Below are positions 24,051 to 31,986 of a stretch of 64,000 bases of DNA, one piece after another. A program made the translations under genes and the position numbers. Position 1 is the stretch's first letter, and every line of letters begins with the position of its first letter. The notes under the pieces were generated by a model. The model was not told the origin of the DNA. It saw only the letters and a program-made list of their open reading frames with translations, and did no database searches. The stretch comes from Herbaspirillum rubrisubalbicans (lineage in GTDB: Bacteria > Pseudomonadota > Gammaproteobacteria > Burkholderiales > Burkholderiaceae_D), in NCBI RefSeq assembly GCF_003719195.1, contig NZ_CP024996.1, forward strand, positions 4,464,001 to 4,528,000. Reading direction: 5' to 3'.

Positions 24051-26807
24051 TTATTCTTCCGGCAGCGCCGGTTGCGCTTCCACCGGTAGCGTGAAGCAGA
24101 CCGTGGCGCCCTGCCCGGCTTCCTGCGGCGCGATCCAGATGCGGCCCTGGTGCGCCTCGACGATGGCGCGGCAGATCGCCAGACCCAGGCCGACGCCGGG
24201 GGTGGCCGATTCATTGTCGCCGCGGGTGAATTTCTCGAAAGCGTGCTGCGTCATGGCCGGCGGGAAACCCCGTCCATGGTCGATCACGCTGACCTTGACC
24301 TGGGGCGCGTCATCGATGTCTTCGACATGGGCGGCAATGGTGATGCTGCTGCCGGGCGGCGAATACTTGATGGCGTTTTCCACCAGGTTGGCCAGTACCC
24401 GTTCCAGCAGCACGGCATCGACCCGCAACAGCGGCAGGTCGGGCGCGATGCGGGTCTCGACCAGGCGCCCTTCGAGCGCCTTGGCCAATAGCCGCAAGGC
24501 CGAGCCGGTCAGTTCTTCCAGCGCGTTCCACTGGCGATTCAGGGTCACCACGCCGGCTTGCAGGCGCGCCATGTCCAGCAGGTTGTTCATCAATCCCACC
24601 ATCTTCTGCGACTGTTCGCTGATGGTGCGGGCCATGGCGCGGGCGTCGTCATCGAGTCGGGCGTCGCCGGCCAGCACTTCGGCACTGCCCACCAGCGAAG
24701 TCAACGGTGTGCGCAAGTCGTGCGAGATGGCCGAGAGCAGTGAATTACGCAGGCGCTCGGACTCCATCGTCACCAGCGCATCCTGGGCGACCTCGGCATA
24801 GTGCAGGCGCTCGATGGCCATGGCGATCTGGGAGCAGAAGATTTCCAGCATCTGGCGGTTCTCGGGCAGGGCCAGTTGCGCGGCGGCCAGTTGGCGTTCT
24901 TCTTCGCTGGGCGCTTCGATGGCAAAGGCCAGCACGCCACGGGTGCGCATGGTGGCCATCAGCGGCAGGTACAGCGCCGCCGCCGATGGCAGGGTGGCCG
25001 TGCCCTTGCCGGCCGGCTGGCCGTTGTCGTAGACCCATTGCGCCACGCCGGCATCGACGCTGCGCAAGACGTGCGCGCCCCCGCTATCGGCTTGCGGTTC
25101 GGCCAGGCGCAACTGCTCGGCGCTATCAGGCAGGAAGAAGGCGATGCGGGCGCCGAACACGGCAGCCAGATGGCGGCGGCCGATTTCCAGGATCTGGTCC
25201 AGCGTGAGCAAGGCCGACAATTCCTTGCCCAGCATGTAGAGATTGGCCGCGCGCGCCTCGCGCTGCATGGCCACGCTGGCCTGGCGGCGCAGGCGGGCGG
25301 TGAGCGAGCTGATAAACAGCGACACCGCCAGCATCACCGCCAGGGTGAGCAGATACTGGGCGTCCGACACCGAGATGGAAAAGCGCGGATCGACGAAGAA
25401 GAAATCGAAGGACAGCACCGACAGTACCGACACCAGGATCGAGGCGGCACGGCCATAGCGCATCGCCACCAGCATCACGCCCACCAGGTAGAGCATGATG
25501 ACGTTGGCCGGATGCAGCTTGCCATCCAGCACGAAGGCCAGGGTCGTGGTGGCGGCGCAACTGGCCACCGCCCACAGGCTGCCACGGGTGCGGCGGCGCC
25601 GGGTCAGCAGCGCTTCGGCGGCGCTGGCGGCACTGTCCATGCTGCGCTCTTCTTGATGTTCGCGGGTGCGGCTGCGGGCAATCGTGTAGAGGTCGATCTC
25701 GCCGCCGGCACTGGCAATGCGCTGCGAGAGCGAACCGCGCGGCCAGCGCAACAGACGCCGCAGGCCGCCCTCTTCCTGCCCGATCACCAGCTTGCCGGCA
25801 TTGCGACTGCGGGCAAATTGCAGCAGCGCAGCCGACAATTGCTCGCCGCTGATGCTGGCCGTCTCGGCGCCCAGTGATTGCGCCAGTTTCAGGTAAGCCA
25901 CCACGCGCTCGCGTTCGTTCATGCTCTGGCGCTGGCGCGGCAGGTCCACATGCACGGCCAGCCATTCGGCCTGCAGCTTGGCGGCCAGGCGCGCGCCTTC
26001 GCGGATCAGGCGTTCTTCGCCGGCGCCGCTGCCCACGGCCACCACGATGCGTTCGCGCGCCTGCCACAACTGGGCGATGGACCGGTCGGCACGATATTGC
26101 CGCATATCGGCATCGACCCGGTCGGCGGTGCGGCGCAGGGCGATTTCACGCAGCGCGATCAGGTTGCCCTTGCGGAAGAAATTGCGCCCGGCCTTCTCGG
26201 CTTGCTGCGGCAGGTAGACCTTGCCCTGTTGCAGGCGCGTGAGCAATTCGTCGGGCGGGATGTCGACCAGCATGACATCGTCGGCTTCATCGAAGACATG
26301 GTCGGGCACGGTCTCGAAGACGCGGATGCCGGTGATCTGTCCCACCACGTCATTGAGGCTTTCGATGTGCTGCACATTGAGCGTAGTGTAGACATCGATG
26401 CCGGCGCGCAGCAGTTCGTCGATGTCTTGCCAGCGCTTGGCATGGCGCGAGCCGGGCACGTTGGAGTGCGCCAGTTCATCCACCAGGATCACGCCGGGCT
26501 TGCGCTCCAGGGCGGCATCCAGATCGAACTCGGGCAGTTGACGATTGCGGTAAGGCACCAGGCGCATGGGCAGGCGCACGATGCCGGCCAGTTGCGCCTC
26601 GGTCTCGGCGCGGCCATGGGTCTCGACCACGCCGGCCAGCACGTCCACCCCTTGCGCGCCCAAGGCCTGGGCCGCTTCCAGCATGGCGAAGGTCTTGCCC
26701 ACACCGGCCGAAAAGCCGAAGAAGATCTTCAGGCGGCCACGCGCCTGGCGTTCTTCGTCACGCATCACACGTTCCAGCAGGTCGTCGGGATCGGGGCGAG
26801 TGTTCAT
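24051..26807 (-). CDS. kdpD: Potassium-sensing histidine kinase KdpD
   Basis: A 918-residue membrane sensor kinase. Domain order: KdpD N-terminal domain with Walker A GFSAGVGKT (residues 31-39); a USP-like domain (IVVAVGSGAGEERLIREG, about residue 250); four membrane segments around residues 400-500 (LWAVASCAATTTLAFVLDG ... LLTLAVMLAVSLFISSL); a GAF-like domain; the dimerisation/phosphorylation helix (AISHDLRTPLTSLVGSAEVL); and an ATPase domain (VLANLVENAIKYSPPGS, GVGLGLAICRAIV). The start at 26807 gives the family N-terminus; the frame extends 22 codons upstream. A hairpin terminator separates it from kdpC. Confidence 0.95.
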   Translation of the reverse strand: MNTRPDPDDLLERVMRDEERQARGRLKIFFGFSAGVGKTFAMLEAAQALGAQGVDVLAGVVETHGRAETEAQLAGIVRLPMRLVPYRNRQLPEFDLDAALERKPGVILVDELAHSNVPGSRHAKRWQDIDELLRAGIDVYTTLNVQHIESLNDVVGQITGIRVFETVPDHVFDEADDVMLVDIPPDELLTRLQQGKVYLPQQAEKAGRNFFRKGNLIALREIALRRTADRVDADMRQYRADRSIAQLWQARERIVVAVGSGAGEERLIREGARLAAKLQAEWLAVHVDLPRQRQSMNERERVVAYLKLAQSLGAETASISGEQLSAALLQFARSRNAGKLVIGQEEGGLRRLLRWPRGSLSQRIASAGGEIDLYTIARSRTREHQEERSMDSAASAAEALLTRRRRTRGSLWAVASCAATTTLAFVLDGKLHPANVIMLYLVGVMLVAMRYGRAASILVSVLSVLSFDFFFVDPRFSISVSDAQYLLTLAVMLAVSLFISSLTARLRRQASVAMQREARAANLYMLGKELSALLTLDQILEIGRRHLAAVFGARIAFFLPDSAEQLRLAEPQADSGGAHVLRSVDAGVAQWVYDNGQPAGKGTATLPSAAALYLPLMATMRTRGVLAFAIEAPSEEERQLAAAQLALPENRQMLEIFCSQIAMAIERLHYAEVAQDALVTMESERLRNSLLSAISHDLRTPLTSLVGSAEVLAGDARLDDDARAMARTISEQSQKMVGLMNNLLDMARLQAGVVTLNRQWNALEELTGSALRLLAKALEGRLVETRIAPDLPLLRVDAVLLERVLANLVENAIKYSPPGSSITIAAHVEDIDDAPQVKVSVIDHGRGFPPAMTQHAFEKFTRGDNESATPGVGLGLAICRAIVEAHQGRIWIAPQEAGQGATVCFTLPVEAQPALPEE

Positions 26808-26841
26808 ATAGGGGATATCAGAATTGAAGCATTGTAGTGGC

Positions 26842-26876
26842 AAAAAGCCGGTGGCACGCGTTGTGCGCGCCACCGG
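26842..26876 (-). terminator. Intrinsic terminator between kdpC and kdpD
   Basis: On the minus strand a stem of CCGGTGGC/GCCACCGG (with an inner CGC/GCG) around GTTGT-type loop bases is followed by CTTTTTG. It starts 25 bases after kdpC and ends 35 bases before kdpD, so kdpDE may depend on read-through or on a promoter in the short gap. Confidence 0.65.
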
Positions 26877-26901
26877 CCATCAGACCAAGGTAAAGGGGGG
26901 C

Positions 26902-27513
26902 TTACTTGGGCTGTGCCGTCTTGGGCAAGGGCGCGGCCGCATCCAGCGCCAGGTTCAGCTTGAGCACATTGACGCGCGGCTCACCGAACAGGCCCCATTG
27001 CGGGCTCTCGCTGTTGCTGCGGATCAGCGAGCGCACCTGTGCCACGCTCAGGCCACGGGCACGGGCTACTCGTGCTGCCTGATACTCGGCGGCGGCCGGG
27101 CTGATCTGGGGGTCCAGGCCGCTGGCCGAGGCGGTCAGCAGGTCGATGGGGATGGCTGCCTTGTTGTCGGGATCGGCTTCTTGCAAGGCCTTGGCGCGAT
27201 CTTCTGCGGCTTGCTTCAGGGCCGGATTGGTCGGGCCCAGGTTGCTGCCGCCGGAAGACATGCCGTTATTGGGGAAGGTACCGGCGGCCGACGGCCGGCC
27301 CCAGAAATAGGCCGGGCTGGTGAAGTTCTGGCCGATCAATTCCGAGCCGACCAGTTGGCCCTGGCGTTCGATCAGGCTGCCATTGGCCTGCTGCGGAAAG
27401 AAGGCCTGGGCCAGGCCGGTCACCAGCAAGGGATACAGGCCGCCCAGCAACACGCCCAGCAGGATGAAGAGCGTGATGGCAGGCCGCAGCGGATGGGAAG
27501 TCGAGGTTTTCAT
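26902..27513 (-). CDS. kdpC: K+-transporting ATPase subunit KdpC
   Basis: A 203-residue single-pass membrane subunit of the KdpFABC pump. The N-terminal membrane segment (LRPAITLFILLGVLLGGLYPLLVTGLAQAFFP) is followed by the periplasmic domain with the conserved GSELIGQNFTSPAYFWGRPSA and SSGGSNLGPTNPAL segments and a C-terminal RVNVLKLNLALD. Length matches the family. It lies 29 bases after kdpB. Confidence 0.96.
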   Translation of the reverse strand: MKTSTSHPLRPAITLFILLGVLLGGLYPLLVTGLAQAFFPQQANGSLIERQGQLVGSELIGQNFTSPAYFWGRPSAAGTFPNNGMSSGGSNLGPTNPALKQAAEDRAKALQEADPDNKAAIPIDLLTASASGLDPQISPAAAEYQAARVARARGLSVAQVRSLIRSNSESPQWGLFGEPRVNVLKLNLALDAAAPLPKTAQPK

Positions 27514-27542
27514 GAGGCTATCCTTGATGTGCTCAAACAGGT

Positions 27543-29741
27543 TCAGACCAGGCCGAAGGCGGCCAGCAGCATGTCGATCAGCTTGATGCCCACGAACGGC
27601 ACCAACAGACCACCCACGCCATAGATCAGCAGGTTGCGACGCAGCAGCACGGCCGCACCCAGGGCGCGGTAGCGCACTCCGCGCAGGGCCAGGGGAATCA
27701 GGGCCACGATCACCAGCGCATTGAAGATCACCGCCGACATGATGGCCGACTCGGGGCTGGCCAGGCGCATCACGTTCAGGGCACCCAACTGCGGATAGTT
27801 GGCCACGAACATGGCGGGGATGATGGCGAAGTACTTGGCCACGTCATTGGCAATGCTGAAGGTAGTGAGGCTGCCGCGGGTCATCAGCATCTGCTTGCCG
27901 ATCTCGACGATCTCGATCAGCTTGGTCGGATTGGAATCAAGATCGACCATGTTGCCGGCTTCCTTGGCGGCCTGGGTACCACTGTTCATGGCCACGGCCA
28001 CATCGGCCTGGGCCAGTGCCGGTGCATCGTTGGTGCCGTCGCCGGTCATCGCCACCAGCTTGCCTTCGGCCTGGTGCTGACGGATCAGGGCCAGCTTCTG
28101 CTCGGGCGTGGCTTCGGCCAGGAAGTCGTCGACGCCGGCTTCAGCGGCAATGGCCGCTGCGGTCAGGCGGTTGTCGCCGGTGATCATGATGGTCTTGATA
28201 CCCATGCGGCGCAGCTCACCGAAACGCTCCTTGATGCCACCCTTGACGATGTCCTTCAACTCCACCGTACCGAGGATGCGGATCGGTGCGCCCTGATGGA
28301 TGACGGCGGCTTCATTGTTCCATTCGATCACCACCAGCGGCGTGCCGCCTCGGCGGGCGATGGCTTCGACGTCGCTTTCCACCTGGGCCGGCAGGCGCTG
28401 GTCGGCTGAACGCACCAGCTTGCGGATGGCGTCGGCAGCGCCCTTGCGGATGCGGCGATGGCCGATATCGATGCCGGAGACGCGGGTCTGGGCCGAGAAG
28501 GGAATGAATTCGGCGCCCAGTCCGGCCATCTCGCGTTCGCGCAGGTTGAAGCGGTTCTTGGCCAGCACCACGATGCTGCGGCCTTCCGGGGTTTCGTCAG
28601 CCAACGAGGCCAGTTGCGCGACATCGGCCAGCTCGCGCTCGGTCACACCAGGGGCCGGCATGAAGGCGGCAGCTTGGCGGTTACCCAGGGTGATGGTGCC
28701 GGTCTTGTCCAGCAGCAGCACGTCGACGTCGCCAGCGGCTTCCACGGCACGACCGGAGGTGGCGATCACGTTGGCCTGCATCATGCGGCTCATGCCGGCC
28801 ACGCCGATGGCCGAGAGCAGGCCGCCGATGGTGGTCGGGATCAGGCACACCAGCAAGGCGATCAGGGCCGTGACGGTGACCGGCGAGCCGGTACCGGCAG
28901 CAGTGACCGAGAAGATCGAGAACGGCAGCAGGGTCACCGTCACCAGCAGGAACACCAACGTCAGGGCCACCAGCAGCAGGGTCAGAGCCAGTTCATTGGG
29001 GGTCTTCTGGCGACGCGCACCTTCGACCATGGCGATCATGCGGTCCAGGAAGGCTTCGCCGGGGTTGACCGAGACGCGCACCACGATCCAGTCCGACAGC
29101 ACCCGCGTGCCGCCGGTGACAGCCGAGAAGTCGCCACCGGACTCGCGGATCACCGGTGCCGATTCCCCGGTGATGGCACTCTCATCGACGGTGGCCACGC
29201 CTTCGATGACGTCGCCATCGGCCGGCACCGTATCGCCGGCTTCGATGAACACCAGGTCACCCTTGCGCAGGCTGCCGCCCTCCACCACTTCGCATTGGCG
29301 TGCAGCGTTGGCCGCATCCATGCCGCGGGTGTAATCGGCGCTGCGCAGCTTCTTGGCCTGCACGCTCTTCTTGACGCCGCGCAGGGCCGCAGCCTGGGCC
29401 TTGCTACGGCCTTCGGCCAGGGCTTCGGCGAAGTTGGCAAACAGCACCGTGAACCACAGCCAGGCGGCAATGGCGAAGATGAAGCCAGCCGGTGCTTCGC
29501 CCTTGCCCACCAGGGCTTGGATGAACAGCAGCGTGGTCAGGATGCTGCCCAGGTAGACCACGAACATCACCGGGTTGCGCCACTGCACGCGCGGCGAGAG
29601 CTTGCGGAAAGAGTCGGCTAGGGCCGGCTTGACGATCTTGGGATCGAACATCCAGCGCGCAGTCTGCGCAGCGGACGGGATGGCATCGGCCGGTACGGCT
29701 TGGGTGCTGCCGGCCGGGGTATTGCTGGAAGAGTTCTTCAT
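27543..29741 (-). CDS. kdpB: K+-transporting P-type ATPase subunit KdpB
   Basis: A 732-residue catalytic subunit. The phosphorylation motif DKTGTITLG, the actuator-domain TGES loop (ITGESAPV, whose Ser is the inhibitory phosphorylation site in E. coli), the nucleotide-binding KGA and the [15 protein letters not shown] hinge are all present. The N-terminus carries a 40-residue polar extension compared with E. coli KdpB. The ATG at 29741 is preferred; the frame can be extended nine codons to a GTG. Cytosolic domains hydrolyse ATP to drive uptake through KdpA. Confidence 0.95.
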   Translation of the reverse strand: MKNSSSNTPAGSTQAVPADAIPSAAQTARWMFDPKIVKPALADSFRKLSPRVQWRNPVMFVVYLGSILTTLLFIQALVGKGEAPAGFIFAIAAWLWFTVLFANFAEALAEGRSKAQAAALRGVKKSVQAKKLRSADYTRGMDAANAARQCEVVEGGSLRKGDLVFIEAGDTVPADGDVIEGVATVDESAITGESAPVIRESGGDFSAVTGGTRVLSDWIVVRVSVNPGEAFLDRMIAMVEGARRQKTPNELALTLLLVALTLVFLLVTVTLLPFSIFSVTAAGTGSPVTVTALIALLVCLIPTTIGGLLSAIGVAGMSRMMQANVIATSGRAVEAAGDVDVLLLDKTGTITLGNRQAAAFMPAPGVTERELADVAQLASLADETPEGRSIVVLAKNRFNLREREMAGLGAEFIPFSAQTRVSGIDIGHRRIRKGAADAIRKLVRSADQRLPAQVESDVEAIARRGGTPLVVIEWNNEAAVIHQGAPIRILGTVELKDIVKGGIKERFGELRRMGIKTIMITGDNRLTAAAIAAEAGVDDFLAEATPEQKLALIRQHQAEGKLVAMTGDGTNDAPALAQADVAVAMNSGTQAAKEAGNMVDLDSNPTKLIEIVEIGKQMLMTRGSLTTFSIANDVAKYFAIIPAMFVANYPQLGALNVMRLASPESAIMSAVIFNALVIVALIPLALRGVRYRALGAAVLLRRNLLIYGVGGLLVPFVGIKLIDMLLAAFGLV

Positions 29742-29802
29742 ATGGGTATCCGTTGCGGGTTGCTCCACCAGGCGCTGCGCCTGGTGGAATCCTTCAAATC
29801 AT

Positions 29803-31584
29803 TCACATCGCCATCATCTGCAGGTGTTCCACCACCGGTCCCAGCGCCAGCGCCGGAACGTAGGTCAAGGCACCCACCAGGATCACCGCGCCGATCAGCA
29901 GCGCCACGAACAGCGGACCATGCGTGGGCAGGGTGCCGGAGGTGGCGGCCAGGCGCTTCTTGGCGGCCAGCGAACCGGCCATGGCCAGCACCGGCACGAT
30001 GATGCCGAAGCGGCCCAGCCAGGTGCACAGGCCGGTGGTGATGTTGTAGTACGGCGTATTGGCGGACAGTCCGGCAAAGGCGCTGCCATTGTTGTTGGCG
30101 GCCGAGCTGAAGGCGTACAGGATCTCCGAGAAGCCGTGTGCGCCGGGGTTGGCGATGCCGGCCAGCCCCCCTTCGACCATCACCGACAGGGCGGTAAAGA
30201 TCAGTACCAGGGCCGGGGTCATCAGGATGGCGATGGACATCATCTTCATGTCGAACACGCCGATCTTCTTGCCCAGGTATTCCGGGGTGCGACCGATCAT
30301 GAGACCGGCGATGAACACCGCCAGCACCGCGAAGATCAACATGCCATACAAGCCCGAACCGACGCCACCGAACACCACCTCGCCCAGTTGCATCTGCAGC
30401 ATCGGCACCAGACCACCCAGCGGCGAGAGCGAGTCATGCATGGCATTGACCGCACCGCAGGAGGCAGCCGTGGTGATGGAGGCAAACAACGCCGAGGCCG
30501 GGATGCCGAAGCGGGTTTCCTTGCCTTCCATCATGCTGGGGCCGGAAGCGTGCAGCGAGGCCAGCATGGGATTGGGTTGCGACTCCGAGTACATCAACAC
30601 CAGCGTCATCACCACGAACAGCAGTGTCATCGAGGCCAGGATGGCCCAGCCTTGGCGACGGTCGCCCACCAGCACGCCGAAGCTGGTGCACAGTGCGGCC
30701 GGGATGATGAGGATGGCCAGCATCTGCAAGAAGTTGGACAGCGGCGTCGGGTTCTCATAGGGGTGCGCCGAGTTGGCGTTGAAGAAACCGCCGCCATTGG
30801 TGCCGATCATCTTGATGGCTTCCTGCGAGGCCACTGGGCCCATGGGCAGGGTCTGCTTATCCGTGCTTTGGGCTTCGGTCAGCGGCTCGCCCTTGGCGTC
30901 CTTGAGCGGCTGGCCGGCTGCGTCCAGCTTGGGGATGGTGTAGTTGGTCACTTCCAGGGTCTTCACGTCCTGGTAGGCATGGAAGTTCTGGATGCTGCCC
31001 TGCTGCACCAGCACCAGCGCGAACACCACCGACAAGGGCAGCAGCACATAGAGGATGCTGCGCGTCATGTCCACCCAGAAGTTGCCGATACCCTTGCTGC
31101 TGTGGCGGGCAAAGCCGCGAATCAAGGCAAAGGCAATGGCGATACCGGTGGCCGCCGACAGGAAGTTCTGCACCGCCAGCGCTGCCATCTGGGTCAGGTA
31201 GCTCATGGTGGCTTCGCCCGTGTAACCCTGCCAATCAGTATTGGTGACGAAGCTCAAGGCCGTGTTGAAGGACGAATCGGGGCTGACGTTGGCAAAGGCC
31301 TGCGGGTTCAACGGCAGCCATAGCTGCACGCGCTGCAGGAGGTAGACCACCACTACGCCGATGAAGTTGAACAGCACCACGGCAATGGCGTACTGCTTCC
31401 AGTTCATCTCCTGCTCACCATCGATGCCGCTGATGCGATAGAAGATGCGTTCGATACCGCCGAAGAGGCGATTGAAGCGCGACTTGCCTTCCATCACCCG
31501 GGCCATGTACCAGCCCAGCGGCAGGGAGAGCAGCAGCAGCACGACCAGGTAGAGGCCGAGCTGGTAATAATTATTGCTGTCCAT
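29803..31584 (-). CDS. kdpA: K+-transporting ATPase subunit KdpA
   Basis: A 593-residue potassium-selective channel-like subunit with about ten membrane segments. It has the conserved stretches FVTNTDWQGYTGEATMSYLTQM, MIGTNGGGFFNANSAHPYENPTPLSN and GRTPEYLGKKI, and selectivity loops containing the TNGGG element. It begins one base after the kdpF stop. Length is somewhat greater than E. coli KdpA (557). Confidence 0.96.
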   Translation of the reverse strand: MDSNNYYQLGLYLVVLLLLSLPLGWYMARVMEGKSRFNRLFGGIERIFYRISGIDGEQEMNWKQYAIAVVLFNFIGVVVVYLLQRVQLWLPLNPQAFANVSPDSSFNTALSFVTNTDWQGYTGEATMSYLTQMAALAVQNFLSAATGIAIAFALIRGFARHSSKGIGNFWVDMTRSILYVLLPLSVVFALVLVQQGSIQNFHAYQDVKTLEVTNYTIPKLDAAGQPLKDAKGEPLTEAQSTDKQTLPMGPVASQEAIKMIGTNGGGFFNANSAHPYENPTPLSNFLQMLAILIIPAALCTSFGVLVGDRRQGWAILASMTLLFVVMTLVLMYSESQPNPMLASLHASGPSMMEGKETRFGIPASALFASITTAASCGAVNAMHDSLSPLGGLVPMLQMQLGEVVFGGVGSGLYGMLIFAVLAVFIAGLMIGRTPEYLGKKIGVFDMKMMSIAILMTPALVLIFTALSVMVEGGLAGIANPGAHGFSEILYAFSSAANNNGSAFAGLSANTPYYNITTGLCTWLGRFGIIVPVLAMAGSLAAKKRLAATSGTLPTHGPLFVALLIGAVILVGALTYVPALALGPVVEHLQMMAM

Positions 31585-31585
31585 A

Positions 31586-31675
31586 TCAGAAATCCTCCGG
31601 CTTGATCAGGGCATAGACCAGGTACAGCAAGAGGGCGATGGAGACCACCAGCCCCAGCAGATACATGAGGTTCAT
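31586..31675 (-). CDS. kdpF: K+-transporting ATPase subunit KdpF
   Basis: A 29-residue hydrophobic peptide (MNLMYLLGLVVSIALLLYLV, then YALIKPEDF). It has the same length as E. coli KdpF and matches its C-terminal LVYALI pattern. It stabilises the KdpFABC complex in the membrane. Its ATG overlaps by four bases the stop of a further tiny gene upstream, and it ends one base before the kdpA start. Confidence 0.92.
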   Translation of the reverse strand: MNLMYLLGLVVSIALLLYLVYALIKPEDF

Positions 31676-31785
31676 TTCTTATCCCCTTCTTGCCGTTCCA
31701 GACGGCTGCACAGGGCGATGAATGCCCACATCGAAATGCCACAGACCAGCAGCATGACTACGTAGAGAAAATCCGTTTGCCACAT
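31672..31785 (-). CDS. 37-residue membrane microprotein upstream of kdpF
   Basis: A very short gene with a good ribosome site (GGAGTGGGAA) right before ATG. The peptide is MWQTDFLYVVMLLVCGISMW, then AFIALCSRLERQEGDKK: one membrane helix (about residues 6-26) and a charged C-terminal tail. The stop overlaps the kdpF start (ATGA), the classic arrangement of coupled genes. It sits between the KdpE-like box and kdpF, so it would be the first cistron of the kdp mRNA. It may be a regulatory or structural small subunit; I recognise no named family. Confidence 0.78.
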   Translation of the reverse strand: MWQTDFLYVVMLLVCGISMWAFIALCSRLERQEGDKK

Positions 31786-31886
31786 TTCCCACTCCATTGT
31801 TGACGTTGTCTGACTCCGTTCCGGGGTCGGAGGCGGAGACAGTGCAACGATAGAGAAAGGGGCATTAAATCCCGGTAAATGTTTGC

Positions 31887-31911
31887 GGCGAGGGTGTAAA
31901 CAGGATGTAAA
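31887..31911 (-). promoter_or_regulatory. Candidate KdpE binding site
   Basis: On the minus strand two TTTACA elements stand 11 bases apart and the second continues as CACCCTCGCC. This resembles the E. coli kdp site, which ends TTTACACCCCGCC. It is about 102 bases upstream of the first small cistron (start 31785). Confidence 0.6.
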
Positions 31912-31986
31912 CGAGACGTAACGACTCGTGCAATCGGGAGGTAGGAGAAACCGGAGAAGATCGCAGGCGCGTTCGCCCCCGCTGGC

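Noticed and set aside
26850..26870. TGGCACGCGTTGTGC resembling a sigma-54 promoter
   Set aside because: The -12 element lacks the GC at the right spacing, and the stretch is part of the hairpin terminator between kdpC and kdpD.
29575..31323. Open frame of 582 codons on the plus strand opposite kdpA and kdpB
   Set aside because: kdpA and kdpB are certain; the His/Gln/Gly-rich translation is a shadow.
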